A stretch of DNA of 64,000 nt from Herpetosiphon giganteus (GCF_016907925.1 NZ_JAFBCZ010000009.1:62001-126000), one strand, 5' to 3'; numbered from the stretch's first letter, positions 1 to 8,986 are shown. Translations and numbers: made by a program. Notes: generated from the letters alone by a model not told the origin.

Positions 1-240
1 ATGCGGGCGGCAGAGCTTGGTTTAGGTAAAGTTTTGCGCTTGCCCAACCAACCCAAAGAATTTTTCGATCAATGGGTTCCTGAGTTTTCGGTTGAATCGA
101 TTCGGGCCAGCGTACGCGAGCTATTGCAAAGTCCCCGCTACCGCAGCAACGCCCAACGCTTTCAAGCCGAAATTCGCGAGCTACCAGGCCCCGAGCGGGT
201 AATTGAATTATTAACCAATTTGGCGCAATTAAAAGGGTAA
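1..240 (+). CDS. Glycosyltransferase, C-terminal end (partial)
   Basis: Only the last 79 residues lie in the window; the apparent start at base 1 is the window edge, not a proven start. The tail carries the pattern seen at the C-terminus of MGT/UGT-type (GT1) glycosyltransferases: an ESIRASVRELLQSPRYRSNA helix followed by ELPGPERVIELL, i.e. the 'LL..P.YR..A....E....PG....V..IE.L' signature after the nucleotide-sugar site. The nucleotide-binding region itself is outside the window. The next gene is a TylF-like methyltransferase, so the pair could decorate a glycosylated metabolite, but that is inference. Confidence 0.6.
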   Translation: MRAAELGLGKVLRLPNQPKEFFDQWVPEFSVESIRASVRELLQSPRYRSNAQRFQAEIRELPGPERVIELLTNLAQLKG

Positions 241-307
241 GTTTTTGCTGCGAACCACGGCAACGCTGGTTCATCGGTGGATGCCTGTTCCCCACTCCAT
301 GCCCTTG

Positions 308-375
308 AGGGGGTACAGGGGGATTAAAGCCCCCTGTGTCTCCCGCCTTGAGGCGGGAAGGAAGGGTGGTGAAAA
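308..375. repeat. Dispersed GC-rich repeat, family A, divergent copy
   Basis: Two hairpins in a row (a G-run/C-run stem, then a GCCTTGAGGC stem), ending in a GAAGGGTGGTGAAA tail. It resembles copies near 1756, 45007, 45758 and 58957. The spacer between the glycosyltransferase and methyltransferase genes (241-467) contains this element and no other gene. Confidence 0.6.
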
Positions 376-467
376 TGATTGTTAAGTATAGGGAAGAAAC
401 GAAGGATAAGGGGTATTAATCATCACGAATCCAATCAAGAATTTTTTGCAAGGGAGATTATCAATCA

Positions 468-1301
468 ATGGCAAACGAAACAACCCAGCTTTATCTTGAT
501 CTACTGAAGCGCTGTATTATGGGCTTGGTCTATGAAGATCAGCCATTACGCAATATTGTGTACGAGCCATTTAGCATCAATGCGCCCTACACCGGCCCCT
601 ACAGCACCTTTGATCGCGAAAAACGGCTGAATGGCCATGAATGGCCGAGCCAAGCGCATACGATGCTGAGTATGCATCGACTGAACAATATTCAAACTGT
701 GGTCACCGATATTCTCGAAAAGCAAATTCCTGGCGATTTAATTGAAACTGGCGTTTGGCGCGGCGGAGCCACAATCTTTATGCGCGGCATTCTCAAGGCC
801 TACAATTGCAGCGATCGCACAGTTTGGGTCGCCGATTCATTCCAAGGCTTTCCCAAAAACGAAGCTGAAGGCCTGCTTGGCGAAACCGAATCGCCTGGCC
901 TGCCCCAAGAGCAACATGGCCCGCCGCCCAAGCCCATCCAAGATATTCTCGACCTGCTGTGGAAAGGCACGTCATACGACGAAGTGCGCCAACATTTCGA
1001 GCAATATGGCTTGCTTGATGATCAGGTTAAGTTTCTCAAGGGTTGGTTTTGCCATACCCTGCATCAAGCGCCAATCGATAATTTGGCCCTCTTACGCTTA
1101 GATGGCGATTTATACGATTCAACCTACGATGCGTTAGAGGCGTTGTACCCCAAAGTTTCTCAAGGCGGCTATGTGATTGTTGACGATTATGCCACCTTCG
1201 AAGAGTGCTACAACGCTGTCCATGATTATCTCGAATCAATTGGCGAAACCGTCACAATGCAGCCCATTGACGAAGATTCGGTCTTTTGGCAAAAGGGCTA
1301 G
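468..1301 (+). CDS. TylF/MycF-family class I O-methyltransferase
   Basis: A 277-residue protein of the macrocin O-methyltransferase (TylF/MycF) family, which moves a methyl group from S-adenosylmethionine to a sugar or phenolic hydroxyl, usually with a divalent metal. The SAM-binding motif is ETGVWRGGA at about 93-101, followed by VADSFQGFP at 121-129, which is typical of the family. DGDLYDST and YVIVDDY further on supply the acidic metal-binding residues. The length is normal for the family. The ATG is preceded by AAGGGAG. It sits 227 bp after a glycosyltransferase gene, separated by a repeat. The natural substrate cannot be read from the sequence. Confidence 0.85.
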   Translation: MANETTQLYLDLLKRCIMGLVYEDQPLRNIVYEPFSINAPYTGPYSTFDREKRLNGHEWPSQAHTMLSMHRLNNIQTVVTDILEKQIPGDLIETGVWRGGATIFMRGILKAYNCSDRTVWVADSFQGFPKNEAEGLLGETESPGLPQEQHGPPPKPIQDILDLLWKGTSYDEVRQHFEQYGLLDDQVKFLKGWFCHTLHQAPIDNLALLRLDGDLYDSTYDALEALYPKVSQGGYVIVDDYATFEECYNAVHDYLESIGETVTMQPIDEDSVFWQKG

Positions 1302-1306
1302 GGGTG

Positions 1307-1334
1307 AAGGATGAAGGATGAAGGATGAAGGATG
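1307..1334. repeat. Heptamer tandem repeat (AAGGATG x4)
   Basis: Four exact copies of AAGGATG start six bases after the methyltransferase stop codon. Other heptamer arrays occur at 44816-44857 and 47473-47530. Confidence 0.85.
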
Positions 1335-1356
1335 AGAGCTAGGAGATTGAGCGATG

Positions 1357-1702
1357 GAAACCGCGAAGAACGCGAAGAGCGCGAAGGCTATAGGCTTTGG
1401 GCTATTGGCTCTTGGAAACATGAACGGGTTGGCAACCATGTCCCCTCGCCTCCCAACCCCCTCTCCCACTGAACACGGGCGAGGGTGAGCCGACCTTGTT
1501 TCCCAACAAATTGTCCAAGAGCCACACAATGAAAAGCCCCTCGCCTGTGCGCGGGAGAGGGGTTGGGGTGAGGGGATCTTAACAACCGACCCTTGAAGGG
1601 AGAGGGGCTGGAGGTGAGGGAAGTTTAAATCGGAGGGACGGAAAGAGAAATACTATTGAGGGATCAGGATTGAGAAACCGCGAAGAACGCGAAGAGCGCA
1701 AA
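1357..1702. repeat. Intergenic repeat cluster (CGCGAAGAA-type and CCCTCGCCC-type)
   Basis: This 573-bp spacer holds no convincing gene. It contains 9-bp units of the CGCGAAGAA/CGCGAAGAG type at about 1360-1387 and 1677-1702. It also has several palindromic modules of the 'CCCTCGCC...GGGCGAGGG' type at about 1438-1490 and 1530-1620 (family B), related to those at 10605-10735 and 49520-49713. Confidence 0.7.
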
Positions 1703-1755
1703 GGGAGAAGAATGGGGAAATAGCAGCAACAGCAACAATCCACAACATACATATT

Positions 1756-1822
1756 AGGGGGTGCAGGGGGATGAAAACCCCCTGCGTCTCCCTCCAGCGG
1801 AGGGACGGAAGGGAGGAGAAAT
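1756..1822. repeat. Dispersed GC-rich repeat, family A
   Basis: Two adjacent perfect hairpins, GCAGGGGG/CCCCCTGC and CCCTCC/GGAGGG, followed by GACGGAAGGG. It is almost identical to the copy at 58957-59023 and similar to those around 45007 and 45758. It lies just upstream of the small membrane-protein gene. Confidence 0.8.
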
Positions 1823-1874
1823 ATTGTTAAGGAATCGAACCGCTAATTCTCATAGTGTGTGTGAAGGAGTTCAA

Positions 1875-2153
1875 GTGAGTACACGTTTTTTAGGCATTCC
1901 GGCAGTCGTTTGGTCAATGTTGGCGCTGATTATTGCAGCAATCTTCGTGTATGTTTGGCCAAGCGATAAAGTGCCAGGCGATACCACCAGCATTCGCTAT
2001 TTGATTTTGCGCTGGGGCCATACGCTGGTGTGGCTGTTAATTGCAGGCTTTATTCTTTTGCGCAGCATTGGCGCTGTAACCCTTGCCAACTTCCTAGGAA
2101 CGTTGGCAGGTCTCACCTATCTAGCCTTTATTGCAACGCTGGTTATGAACTAA
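1875..2153 (+). CDS. Small membrane protein, unknown function
   Basis: A 92-residue hydrophobic protein with about three membrane segments: near 4-26 (FLGIPAVVWSMLALII...), near 45-62 (LVWLLIAGFILLRSIG) and near 68-90. The GTG start at 1875 is chosen because GAAGGAG sits six bases upstream. Starting further upstream would translate the family A repeat into protein. No motif tells its job. It stands alone between a repeat cluster and the RraA-like gene. Confidence 0.6.
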   Translation: MSTRFLGIPAVVWSMLALIIAAIFVYVWPSDKVPGDTTSIRYLILRWGHTLVWLLIAGFILLRSIGAVTLANFLGTLAGLTYLAFIATLVMN

Positions 2154-2184
2154 GCCTAAGCAAGCAACATTAAATCTTCTCTTA

Positions 2185-2209
2185 GGCGCGATGAGTCGAT
2201 CATCGCGCC
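2185..2209 (+). terminator. Hairpin after membrane-protein gene
   Basis: Perfect 10-bp stem GGCGCGATGA/TCATCGCGCC with a 5-base loop, 32 bp after the stop codon. There is no clear T-run, so it could be a Rho-assisted or weak terminator. Confidence 0.45.
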
Positions 2210-2334
2210 AGCCCAAGCAGCCCCGCAATAATCGCCAAACAAAATTGTCCTTCCTGCATGCCAATAATGTCACTTGTACCAGCTTGTATCATACAACCAT
2301 CAACGTTGATTAGACCTCGATGCAGGAGGATGTA

Positions 2335-3042
2335 ATGGATCAGATTGCTTATACCAATCAATTTGCGGCGCTTTCGACCCCGTTAATTGCCGATGCCTGT
2401 CTCCGCCTCAACTTACCGCTACGCGCTGCGCCAACACAAATTCAAGCCTTGCTGCCAAACAGCCATTGTGTTGGCCGAGCACTGCCTGTTCGTCATTATG
2501 GCAGTGTTGATATTTTCCTCGCTGTGCTCGAAACCGCCCAAGCTGGCGATATTTTGGTCATTGATAATGCAGGCCGAACCGATGAGGCCTGTATTGGCGA
2601 TCTGATTGTGCTTGAGGCGCAAACAGCTGGTTTGGCAGCGATTGTCGTTTGGGGCTTGCATCGCGATACCAACGATTTGCTGCGCATTGGGTTTCCAGTG
2701 TTTAGCGCTGGGCGGTGCACTGCTGGGCCACAGCGGCTTGACCCTTGGCAAGCAGAAGCTCTGAGCAACGCTCAAATCGGCAGTTGTCGCGTCACCAATG
2801 CGGATCTTGTGTTTGCTGATGCAGATGGCGTATTGTTTGTCGCTGCTGATCGTGCAGCTGAGGTTTTGGCAACCGCACAACAGATCGCAGAGCGTGAACG
2901 CCAGCAAGCCCGTGCCATCCAAGCAGGCCGCACGTTACGAGAACAAGTTCAGTTTCAGGCCTATACCGCCCATCGTGAGCGTGACCCCAGCTTAACCTTT
3001 CGCCAGCATTTGCGCCAAATCGGCGGGGCGATTGAAGAATAA
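2335..3042 (+). CDS. RraA-family protein (demethylmenaquinone methyltransferase-like fold / aldolase-like)
   Basis: A 235-residue member of the RraA/HMG-aldolase-like family. The core carries the family pattern: [22 protein letters not shown] at about 72-93, then an [14 protein letters not shown] segment (variant of G..VDGAVRD) and [14 protein letters not shown] (V..GD.V.AD.DGV..V). In this family, Asp/Arg residues in these loops bind a divalent metal and pyruvate-type substrates, or the protein inhibits RNase E. The ATG at 2335 has AGGAGG six bases upstream; the ATG at 2320 lies before that site and is less likely. Whether it is an aldolase/decarboxylase or a regulator cannot be told. Confidence 0.75.
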   Translation: MDQIAYTNQFAALSTPLIADACLRLNLPLRAAPTQIQALLPNSHCVGRALPVRHYGSVDIFLAVLETAQAGDILVIDNAGRTDEACIGDLIVLEAQTAGLAAIVVWGLHRDTNDLLRIGFPVFSAGRCTAGPQRLDPWQAEALSNAQIGSCRVTNADLVFADADGVLFVAADRAAEVLATAQQIAERERQQARAIQAGRTLREQVQFQAYTAHRERDPSLTFRQHLRQIGGAIEE

Positions 3043-3152
3043 TCTTTTCGCCTACTAGCCCAATTGTGCGCGGGCAGGATGGTATACAACCTGCTTTTCA
3101 GAACGCGGGATGCAGCCAGCGAGGAGTATTAGCCACGATAAGGAAGGATTCT

Positions 3153-4172
3153 ATGCGCAAATCGACGTTCTATCGATTGATCCTGCTTGGCACAATCAGT
3201 ACCATGATGCTTGGAGCCATGCTCATTCAGCGCACAACTGCCCGCGCCACAAACAATCAGCCGACGTTGGTCAATCAGCCAAGACTGAGCACAACCTTGG
3301 TTATTAGCGAATTTCGCACCCGTGGCTCAAATGGGGCTGCTGATGAGTTTGTTGAACTCTATAATCTTTCCACTGAGCCAGTCAGCATTGGCGGCTGGAA
3401 ACTCAATGGTTCTAGTAGCAGTGGTACAGTTTCAACGCGGGCGACCATTCCTGCCAATACGGTGCTGCTTGCTGGCTGTCGCTACCTTTTGGTCAATTCA
3501 TCGGGCTATAGCGGGTCTACTAGCAGTAACCTTAACTATACAACCGGCGTTGCCGATGATGGCGGAGTTGCCCTACTCGACCCAAATAACGTTATCATCG
3601 ATATGGTAGGAATGAGCACTGGCGCAGCCTACAAAGAGGGTACGCCACTCGCTCCAACCGGCAATAATCTCAATCAGAGCTACGAGCGCAAGCCAGGTGG
3701 CAGCGCTGGCAATGGGATTGATACTGATAATAATCAGGCTGATTTTAGCTATGTTACAGGCAGCAATCCCCAAAACACCACTGCTGCTTGTACTGTTTTG
3801 AGCACACCAACTGTCACACCAATCGTGACTGCAACCGCGACTGTAACACCGACCCTGACTACAACCCCAACTCTGACTGTGACCGCGACCAACACGCCAA
3901 CACTGACTGCAACGCCAACTATCACACCGACCCTGATTGCGACCGCGACCAACACGCCAACGCTGACTGCAACGCCAACTATCACGCCGACTGCGACTGC
4001 GACCGCGACCAACACGCCAACCGTCACGCTTACGCCAATCGTAACTGCAACCGCGACCAACACGCCAACCGTCACGCTTACCCCAAGCCAAACCGCAACC
4101 GTGACCGCAAGTGCAACGCTGCCGATTCCTCAATTCAAGCTATGGCTACCATTGGTGGTGCGCGAAAAGTAA
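3153..4172 (+). CDS. Secreted lamin-tail-domain protein with Thr/Pro repeat tail
   Basis: A 339-residue exported protein. The first ~35 residues are a signal peptide (positive MRKST, then hydrophobic [17 protein letters not shown]). Residues ~45-190 form a lamin-tail domain ([23 protein letters not shown], then GGWKL, YLLVN, GGVALLD), a beta-sandwich often found on bacterial surface proteins. A low-complexity T/P/A tail ([19 protein letters not shown]) follows, built on 60-bp DNA repeats. The C-terminus, [12 protein letters not shown], has the [WY]LPLV tail common in Chloroflexi exported proteins and may be an anchoring or sorting signal (inference). AAGGAAGG lies just upstream of the ATG at 3153, which is preferred to the upstream in-frame starts. 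Its role is probably surface adhesion or scaffolding. Confidence 0.75.
   Translation: MRKSTFYRLILLGTISTMMLGAMLIQRTTARATNNQPTLVNQPRLSTTLVISEFRTRGSNGAADEFVELYNLSTEPVSIGGWKLNGSSSSGTVSTRATIPANTVLLAGCRYLLVNSSGYSGSTSSNLNYTTGVADDGGVALLDPNNVIIDMVGMSTGAAYKEGTPLAPTGNNLNQSYERKPGGSAGNGIDTDNNQADFSYVTGSNPQNTTAACTVLSTPTVTPIVTATATVTPTLTTTPTLTVTATNTPTLTATPTITPTLIATATNTPTLTATPTITPTATATATNTPTVTLTPIVTATATNTPTVTLTPSQTATVTASATLPIPQFKLWLPLVVREK
3841..4090. repeat. 60-bp then 48-bp coding tandem repeats
   Basis: From about 3881 to 4020 the DNA repeats with a 60-bp period (GACCGCGACCAACACGCCAA recurring), then with a 48-bp period to about 4085. It encodes the Thr/Pro tail of the lamin-tail protein and is likely to vary in length by slippage. 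Confidence 0.85.
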
Positions 4173-4212
4173 ACCAAGACCGCAAATCCACAATCAGGAT
4201 TCAGATAGCATT

Positions 4213-4240
4213 GAGGCACGCTGAAATTTCAGCGTGCCTC
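4213..4240. terminator. Bidirectional terminator
   Basis: A 28-bp perfect palindrome (arms GAGGCACGCTGAAA/TTTCAGCGTGCCTC) followed by a T-rich GGTCTTGTTT. It lies between the converging lamin-tail and DNA-glycosylase genes. Confidence 0.8.
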
Positions 4241-4273
4241 GGTCTTGTTTGTACATCGGGATTTTGCCAACCG

Positions 4274-4783
4274 CTAACCTTGCTGCTTATGCTGCACGAT
4301 CACGGCCCAGGCTTGGAGTTTCGCGGCAAAGGCTTGGGTGTTGGCGGGGCTGGTCGATGGCAGCGCATGCAGCGTTAATCGCGCTTGCAATTCAGCACTC
4401 AGCGTTGGCCAGACCAGCCGCTCAAACAGTTGCTGAGCTTTGATGCCATTCAAGCCAATTGTGCGAATCGTGGGATAGTTGCCTAAAAACGTTGCAAAAT
4501 CATTGGGGATGGGCTGAGTAATTGCCGTATCAAGGCTGCCGTCACGCTCAGCAGCATGCAATACATCCCAAAGCGCAATCCCATGGCGCGCTAAAAAGTC
4601 AGTTCGTTCTGCGCTAGTCGTGCCAGGTTCAGCCTCAAATAATGCCTGCATAATCCGCCAAAATTGATTGCGTGGATGCATATAGTAGAACTGAGCCGCC
4701 AGCGATTGATCGCCTGGCAGCGTGCCAAGAATCAAACTCTGGCTGGTTGGCTGCACAATCGCTGGGAGCGCATACTTTGCCAT
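4274..4783 (-). CDS. Hypoxanthine-DNA glycosylase (uracil-DNA glycosylase superfamily, family 6-like)
   Basis: A 169-residue DNA repair protein that should remove deaminated bases, chiefly hypoxanthine, from DNA. Motif 1 is LILGTLPGDQSL at about 18-29. HPRNQFWRIM at about 36-45 contains the Asn that is important in this family. The C-terminal motif is LPSTSPAN at about 141-148. This order and length fit the HDG family better than Udg or Mug. The start MAKYALP at 4783 follows AGGGGGGTTGG on the minus strand; the longer upstream reading has no ribosome site. It converges with the lamin-tail gene. Confidence 0.85.
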   Translation of the reverse strand: MAKYALPAIVQPTSQSLILGTLPGDQSLAAQFYYMHPRNQFWRIMQALFEAEPGTTSAERTDFLARHGIALWDVLHAAERDGSLDTAITQPIPNDFATFLGNYPTIRTIGLNGIKAQQLFERLVWPTLSAELQARLTLHALPSTSPANTQAFAAKLQAWAVIVQHKQQG

Positions 4784-5018
4784 TTCCAACCCCCCTAAAA
4801 TAATTATGTCAACAAAAAAATAAACCTTGTGCCCGAAATTAAACAAAGAAGCGACCAACATGGTCGCTTGGTTTTCGTGCTTTGCTCAGCTTGAGTATAG
4901 CATGGCTGTCTAGGCCATAAAACGGCCTAACGCCGATTCTTTTTCGCTCGCCGCTCAGCTACAATCTTCAACATTCGGCTAACCAAGCGCCATCCAATAC
5001 CAACAAAGGGAGCAATTG

Positions 5019-7637
5019 ATGAATGGCTATGTGTTTGAATTTCATGAAATTAACCCAACCAATAGCACACTAGTGGGCGGGAAAGCTGCTAATTTGGCTA
5101 AACTCGCCCAGATTCCAAGCATTCATGTGCCAACTGGCTTTTGTCTTTCGACCGCCGCTTTTCAGCGCATGCTTGAACTAACTCCAGCGATCAGCGAATT
5201 GCTTGATCAAGCAGCCCTGTTGCGTTTCGATGATCGGGCAACGATTGCAACATTAAGCGCAACACTGCGCCAAACGATTGAATCAAGCCCCATGCCCGAC
5301 GATATTCATGCAGCAATCAGCCAGCTGCTGGCGCAGTTTGGCCCAACCAAAGCCTATGCGATTCGCTCAAGTGCAACTGCCGAGGATTCGCCAAGCGCCT
5401 CGTTTGCTGGCCAGCACGATAGCTATTTGAATATCGTTGGCGAAGCAGCAATCATGCAGCAGATCAAAGCATGCTGGGCCTCGCTGTTCAGCGAACGGGC
5501 CATGATCTATCGGTTGCAACAGGGCTTTGATCAGCGCAGCGTTAGCGTGGCAGTGATTGTGCAGGCCATGGTTTTTGCCAACGTTTCAGGCGTTATGTTT
5601 ACTGCCGATCCGATTACTGCCAATCGTAAGCTCTTGGCAATTGAAGCCAGTTTTGGTTTGGGCGAGGCCTTGGTTGCTGGCCACGTCAATCCAGATAGTT
5701 ATCGGCTGCGCAATGGCGAGGTTGTAAGCGCAACTATCGCAACCAAGCAACTTGCCATGTATCCAACCATGGCTGGCGGAACTGAAGAACAACCAATTCC
5801 ACCCGAACAACAGCAGCAACCAGCCCTCAATCAGCCCCAATTATCGCAGCTTGAAGCCATCGGCAGAACCATCGAACAGCATTTTGGCCAGCCCCAAGAT
5901 ATTGAATGGTGCTTAGCCGACGGGCAATTTTATATCGTTCAAAGTCGCCCAATCACCACGCTGTACCCAATTCCAGCAGCCAATGATGCCAAAAATCATA
6001 TCTATATTTCGGTTGGCCACCAACAAATGATGACCGATGCGATGAAACCCTTAGGCTTGTCGATTTGGCAATTAACTGCTGGCCGCCCAATGGTCCATGC
6101 TGGCGGACGCTTATTTGTCGATATAATTGATGATCTGGCTGTGCCAGCCCGCCGTGCAATTATGCTCGATGTTTTGGGCAAATCCGATCCCCTGATTCGC
6201 TCTGCCTTGACCACGTTGATCGAGCGTGGCGATATTATTCCAGCAACTCCGGCGCAGCCAGCAGCCTCAACGCTGGATAAATTCAAGCCTGCAAGCGCCG
6301 ATTCGCTCGAATTTCAGCCAACGATTGAAAATGATCCAACGATTGTTCCTGCGTTGATCGCCCAAAGCGAACGCGATCTGGCCACTTTAAAACAAACGAT
6401 TGCGCCAAAATCTGGCGCTGAACTCTGCGACTCCATTTTGCACGACATCCAACAGCTCAAGCAAAGCCTTGCCAACCCCCAAAGCTTTGGGGTGATTATG
6501 AACGCGATCAATGCTTCGAACTGGCTCAACGAGCGCATGGATGAGTGGTTGGGCGAAAAAAACGCTGCTGATAGCATTTCGCAATCGGTCGATCACAATA
6601 TCACTTCAGCAATGGGCTTAGCGCTGTTGGATGTGGCCGATGCAATTCGCCCCTATCCAGCGGTCATTGATTATTTAGCTCAAACCAACGAGCCGAATTT
6701 TTTGGCTACGTTGGAGCAATTTGCAGGTGGCAACCTAGCGCGACAGGCAATCGAGGCCTATCTGGCCAAATATGGGATGCGCTGCGCTGGCGAAATTGAT
6801 ATTACGCGCACACGTTGGAGCGAAAATCCAGCAACCTTGCTGCCATTAATTCTGCATAATATTAAAAGCTTTGCCCCTGGATTCAGCCAGCAAAAATTTG
6901 CCCATGGCCGCCAAGTAGCCTTAACCAAAGAGCATGAACTCTTGGAGCGCTTGCAGCAATTACCTGAGGGAGCAGCTAAAGCCGCTGCCACCAAACGCGT
7001 CATTGATCTGATTCGCAACTTCATTGGCTATCGTGAGTATCCCAAATATCACATTGTTAGCCGTTATTTTGTCTATAAACAGGCATTGTTGCAGGCCGCC
7101 GAGGTTTTGGTACAAGCCAATATCTTGCGCGACCAAAGCGATATAGCCTATCTCACCTTTGCTGAATTGCACGAAGTTCTGCGTACCCAACAGCTTGATG
7201 ATCAGCTGATTGAGCAGCGTAAAGCTGAGCATGCGCAGTTTCAAAAACTCACACCGCCGCGCGTGCTGACCTCTGATGGCGAGCTGCTGAATGGCAGCTA
7301 TCAACGCAGCGACGTGCCAACTGGGGCGCTGGTGGGCTTGCCAGTTTCGGCGGGCATCATCGAAGGTCGAGCACGGGTTATATTGCAAATGGAAGCAGCA
7401 GCGCTTGAAGCAGGCGATATTTTGGTTACTCGCTTTACCGACCCAAGCTGGACTCCATTATTTGTGGCAATTCACGGCCTTGTAACCGAAGTTGGCGGGC
7501 TGATGACTCATGGTGCGGTGATTGCCCGCGAATATGGCTTGCCAGCAGTCGTTGGCGTTGCTGATGCAACCAAACGCATCCACGATGGCCAACGAATTCG
7601 GCTCAATGGCAGCACAGGCACGATCGAAATACTCTAG
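5019..7637 (+). CDS. rph: Rifampin phosphotransferase (RPH)
   Basis: An 872-residue enzyme that inactivates rifamycins by moving the beta-phosphate of ATP to the drug's ansa-chain hydroxyl. It matches RPH end to end, as I recall the Listeria protein. There is an N-terminal ATP-grasp domain (VGGKAANLAKL, IRSSATAEDSPSASFAGQHD, DIEWCLADGQFYIVQSRP) to about 315. A long central rifampin-binding domain follows (YISVGHQQMMTDAMKPLG, AKYGMRCAGEIDITRTRW). The C-terminal swivelling His domain has GGLMTHGAVIAREYGLPAVV, with the catalytic His at about 831. The ATG at 5019 directly follows an in-frame TTG and has AAAGGGAG upstream. No actinobacterial-type rifamycin-associated element was seen. A PEP synthase is the alternative, but the length and central domain favour RPH. 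Confidence 0.92.
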   Translation: MNGYVFEFHEINPTNSTLVGGKAANLAKLAQIPSIHVPTGFCLSTAAFQRMLELTPAISELLDQAALLRFDDRATIATLSATLRQTIESSPMPDDIHAAISQLLAQFGPTKAYAIRSSATAEDSPSASFAGQHDSYLNIVGEAAIMQQIKACWASLFSERAMIYRLQQGFDQRSVSVAVIVQAMVFANVSGVMFTADPITANRKLLAIEASFGLGEALVAGHVNPDSYRLRNGEVVSATIATKQLAMYPTMAGGTEEQPIPPEQQQQPALNQPQLSQLEAIGRTIEQHFGQPQDIEWCLADGQFYIVQSRPITTLYPIPAANDAKNHIYISVGHQQMMTDAMKPLGLSIWQLTAGRPMVHAGGRLFVDIIDDLAVPARRAIMLDVLGKSDPLIRSALTTLIERGDIIPATPAQPAASTLDKFKPASADSLEFQPTIENDPTIVPALIAQSERDLATLKQTIAPKSGAELCDSILHDIQQLKQSLANPQSFGVIMNAINASNWLNERMDEWLGEKNAADSISQSVDHNITSAMGLALLDVADAIRPYPAVIDYLAQTNEPNFLATLEQFAGGNLARQAIEAYLAKYGMRCAGEIDITRTRWSENPATLLPLILHNIKSFAPGFSQQKFAHGRQVALTKEHELLERLQQLPEGAAKAAATKRVIDLIRNFIGYREYPKYHIVSRYFVYKQALLQAAEVLVQANILRDQSDIAYLTFAELHEVLRTQQLDDQLIEQRKAEHAQFQKLTPPRVLTSDGELLNGSYQRSDVPTGALVGLPVSAGIIEGRARVILQMEAAALEAGDILVTRFTDPSWTPLFVAIHGLVTEVGGLMTHGAVIAREYGLPAVVGVADATKRIHDGQRIRLNGSTGTIEIL

Positions 7638-7693
7638 CTGCATGTTGCTGCTGCAAGAAGACGTTCGCACACAGTATTCCCGATAATCACAGG

Positions 7694-7936
7694 CTATTGA
7701 TAGTTTTTGAAGACGCTTTTGGCCTTCTCCAACATCAACATCAAATCGGCATATGTCCAGCGCCATGGATCACCATTGCGGCGCGGATAGAGGATAATCT
7801 GCAAACCTTGAGGAGAATCATACACTTCAGCTACCGTCTCGCCTTTATGCCAGATTTCCGCAATCCATCCAGGTATTTCACTTTCACGATCATCATCTGC
7901 CAAACAGACGATAATTTCAATCTCATTCGTCTTCAT
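7694..7936 (-). CDS. Small protein of unknown function
   Basis: An 80-residue acidic protein with an ordered look: an N-terminal beta region (IEIIVCLADDDRESEIPGWIAEIWHKG), LQIILYPRRNG in the middle and a C-terminal helix (YADLMLMLEKAKSVFKNY). AAAGGA sits 8 bp before the ATG. No family is recognised; it could be an orphan immunity-type or regulatory protein, but nothing here proves it. It converges with rph with 56 bp between. Confidence 0.55.
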   Translation of the reverse strand: MKTNEIEIIVCLADDDRESEIPGWIAEIWHKGETVAEVYDSPQGLQIILYPRRNGDPWRWTYADLMLMLEKAKSVFKNYQ

Positions 7937-8004
7937 AGAATATCCTTTCGTAATGTTCGGTCTCGCGATGGAGGGTTGCAGCGACCAGCCATGGTAGGAT
8001 CAAC

Positions 8005-8032
8005 AGAGCCGTAGCATGTGGTCTACGGCTCT
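8005..8032 (+). terminator. Hairpin in leader of GNAT gene
   Basis: Perfect 10-bp stem AGAGCCGTAG/CTACGGCTCT with an 8-base loop, followed by CTTTAT and, seven bases on, by the GGAGG of the next gene. The gene upstream is on the other strand, so this lies in the leader of the acetyltransferase gene. It could be an attenuator or block minus-strand read-through. Confidence 0.5.
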
Positions 8033-8047
8033 CTTTATGGAGGTTCT

Positions 8048-8530
8048 ATGGAAGTCACGATTCGGCGCTATACTGCTGAGGATCGCACGGCGGTTGGCGA
8101 GCTTTCGATTCGGGCTTGGGCACCAGTGTTTGCTTCGATGGCAGCAGCAATGGATGCAGCGGTATTCGGCCATTTTTATCCCGATTGGATGAACGACCAG
8201 CGCAAAGCGGTTGCCGATGTCTGCGCCGCCGAAAGCAACCAAGTTTGGGTAGCCTTGCTTGATCAACAGCTTGCTGGCTTTGTAGCCACAACCCTGCATC
8301 AAGCAAGTAGCATGGGCGAAATTGTGATGCTCGCAGTTGAGCCAAGCTACCAGCAACGGGGAGTTGGCGCAGCGCTAACTAAGTTTGCGCTCGAACACTT
8401 TCGCAACGCTGGCATGCGGGTAGCAATGGTTGAAACTGGTGGCGACCCTGGCCATGAGCCTGCGCGCCAAACCTACGCCAAACAAGGTTTTCAGCTCATG
8501 CCAATTGCCCGCTACTTTCAAGCCTTGTAA
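8048..8530 (+). CDS. GNAT-family N-acetyltransferase
   Basis: A 160-residue acetyl-CoA-dependent acetyltransferase. The acetyl-CoA loop is visible as VEPSYQQRGVGAALTKFAL at about 101-119 (the Q/RxxGxG/A motif), with MLAVEP as motif B strand and a C-terminal YAKQGFQ (Y..xGF). The GGAGG at 8039-8043 points to the ATG at 8048, not the earlier in-frame ATG. The substrate cannot be inferred. Confidence 0.85.
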   Translation: MEVTIRRYTAEDRTAVGELSIRAWAPVFASMAAAMDAAVFGHFYPDWMNDQRKAVADVCAAESNQVWVALLDQQLAGFVATTLHQASSMGEIVMLAVEPSYQQRGVGAALTKFALEHFRNAGMRVAMVETGGDPGHEPARQTYAKQGFQLMPIARYFQAL

Positions 8531-8599
8531 GCTGTTCTGTAACAGGAGTTAACCATGCATCATTGTTTTCATGGCGCACTGCAACGCTGGCGCTAAACC

Positions 8600-8986
8600 C
8601 TAGAACATCGTGTTGTCGTTGGCCGAATCAGCAGGAATCGGCTGGAGCACATCCCAATGTTCAACAATCTTGCCAGCCTCATCGAGGCGAAAAATATCGA
8701 TGCCGGCCCAATCGTGATCGCCGGGCCATGTTTGGTAGCAATGCAATACCACATACGATCCTTCGGCAATCACTCGTTTGAAGGTAACATGTTTGCCAGG
8801 ATACTCTGCTGCCATCCGCTCAAAATAGGCAATAAACGCTGCTTTGCCATCGGCTACCGCCGGATTATGTTGAATATACTGGTCGCCAACATAGCGCGCG
8901 ATCGCTTCTGCTGGCTGACACTGGTTAAACATTAAATCGTAAAATGCTTGGACGTTTTGTTTGTTTTGTTCTACTTGATCATTCAT
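8600..8986 (-). CDS. SnoaL-like polyketide cyclase/NTF2-fold protein
   Basis: A 128-residue NTF2-like protein. The SnoaL-like pattern is [19 protein letters not shown], then [53 protein letters not shown]. The closing 'DIFR.DE.GKI.EHWDV.Q' is typical. Such proteins bind or isomerise small hydrophobic molecules, and many have no known substrate. GGAGTG lies 7 bp before the ATG. It is transcribed divergently from the MFS exporter gene. Confidence 0.8.
   Translation of the reverse strand: MNDQVEQNKQNVQAFYDLMFNQCQPAEAIARYVGDQYIQHNPAVADGKAAFIAYFERMAAEYPGKHVTFKRVIAEGSYVVLHCYQTWPGDHDWAGIDIFRLDEAGKIVEHWDVLQPIPADSANDNTMF

Noticed and set aside
1388-1585. Minus-strand reading in the spacer after the TylF-like gene
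   Set aside because: It is made of family B repeat sequence (HPNPSPAHRRG phrases), typical of translated palindromic repeats.
3881-4085. Regular repeats as a possible CRISPR array
   Set aside because: Repeats are contiguous, coding and in frame, with no unique spacers and no cas genes in the window.
3573-4133. Long minus-strand readings opposite the Thr/Pro repeat of the lamin-tail protein
   Set aside because: Low-complexity Val/Gly or Cys/Arg/Trp sequence produced by the repeat; the plus-strand gene has a signal peptide, a domain and a ribosome site.
4880-5010. Rifamycin-associated element before rph
   Set aside because: No inverted element of the known actinobacterial kind could be seen in the leader; only a weak AGGCC/GGCCT pairing.
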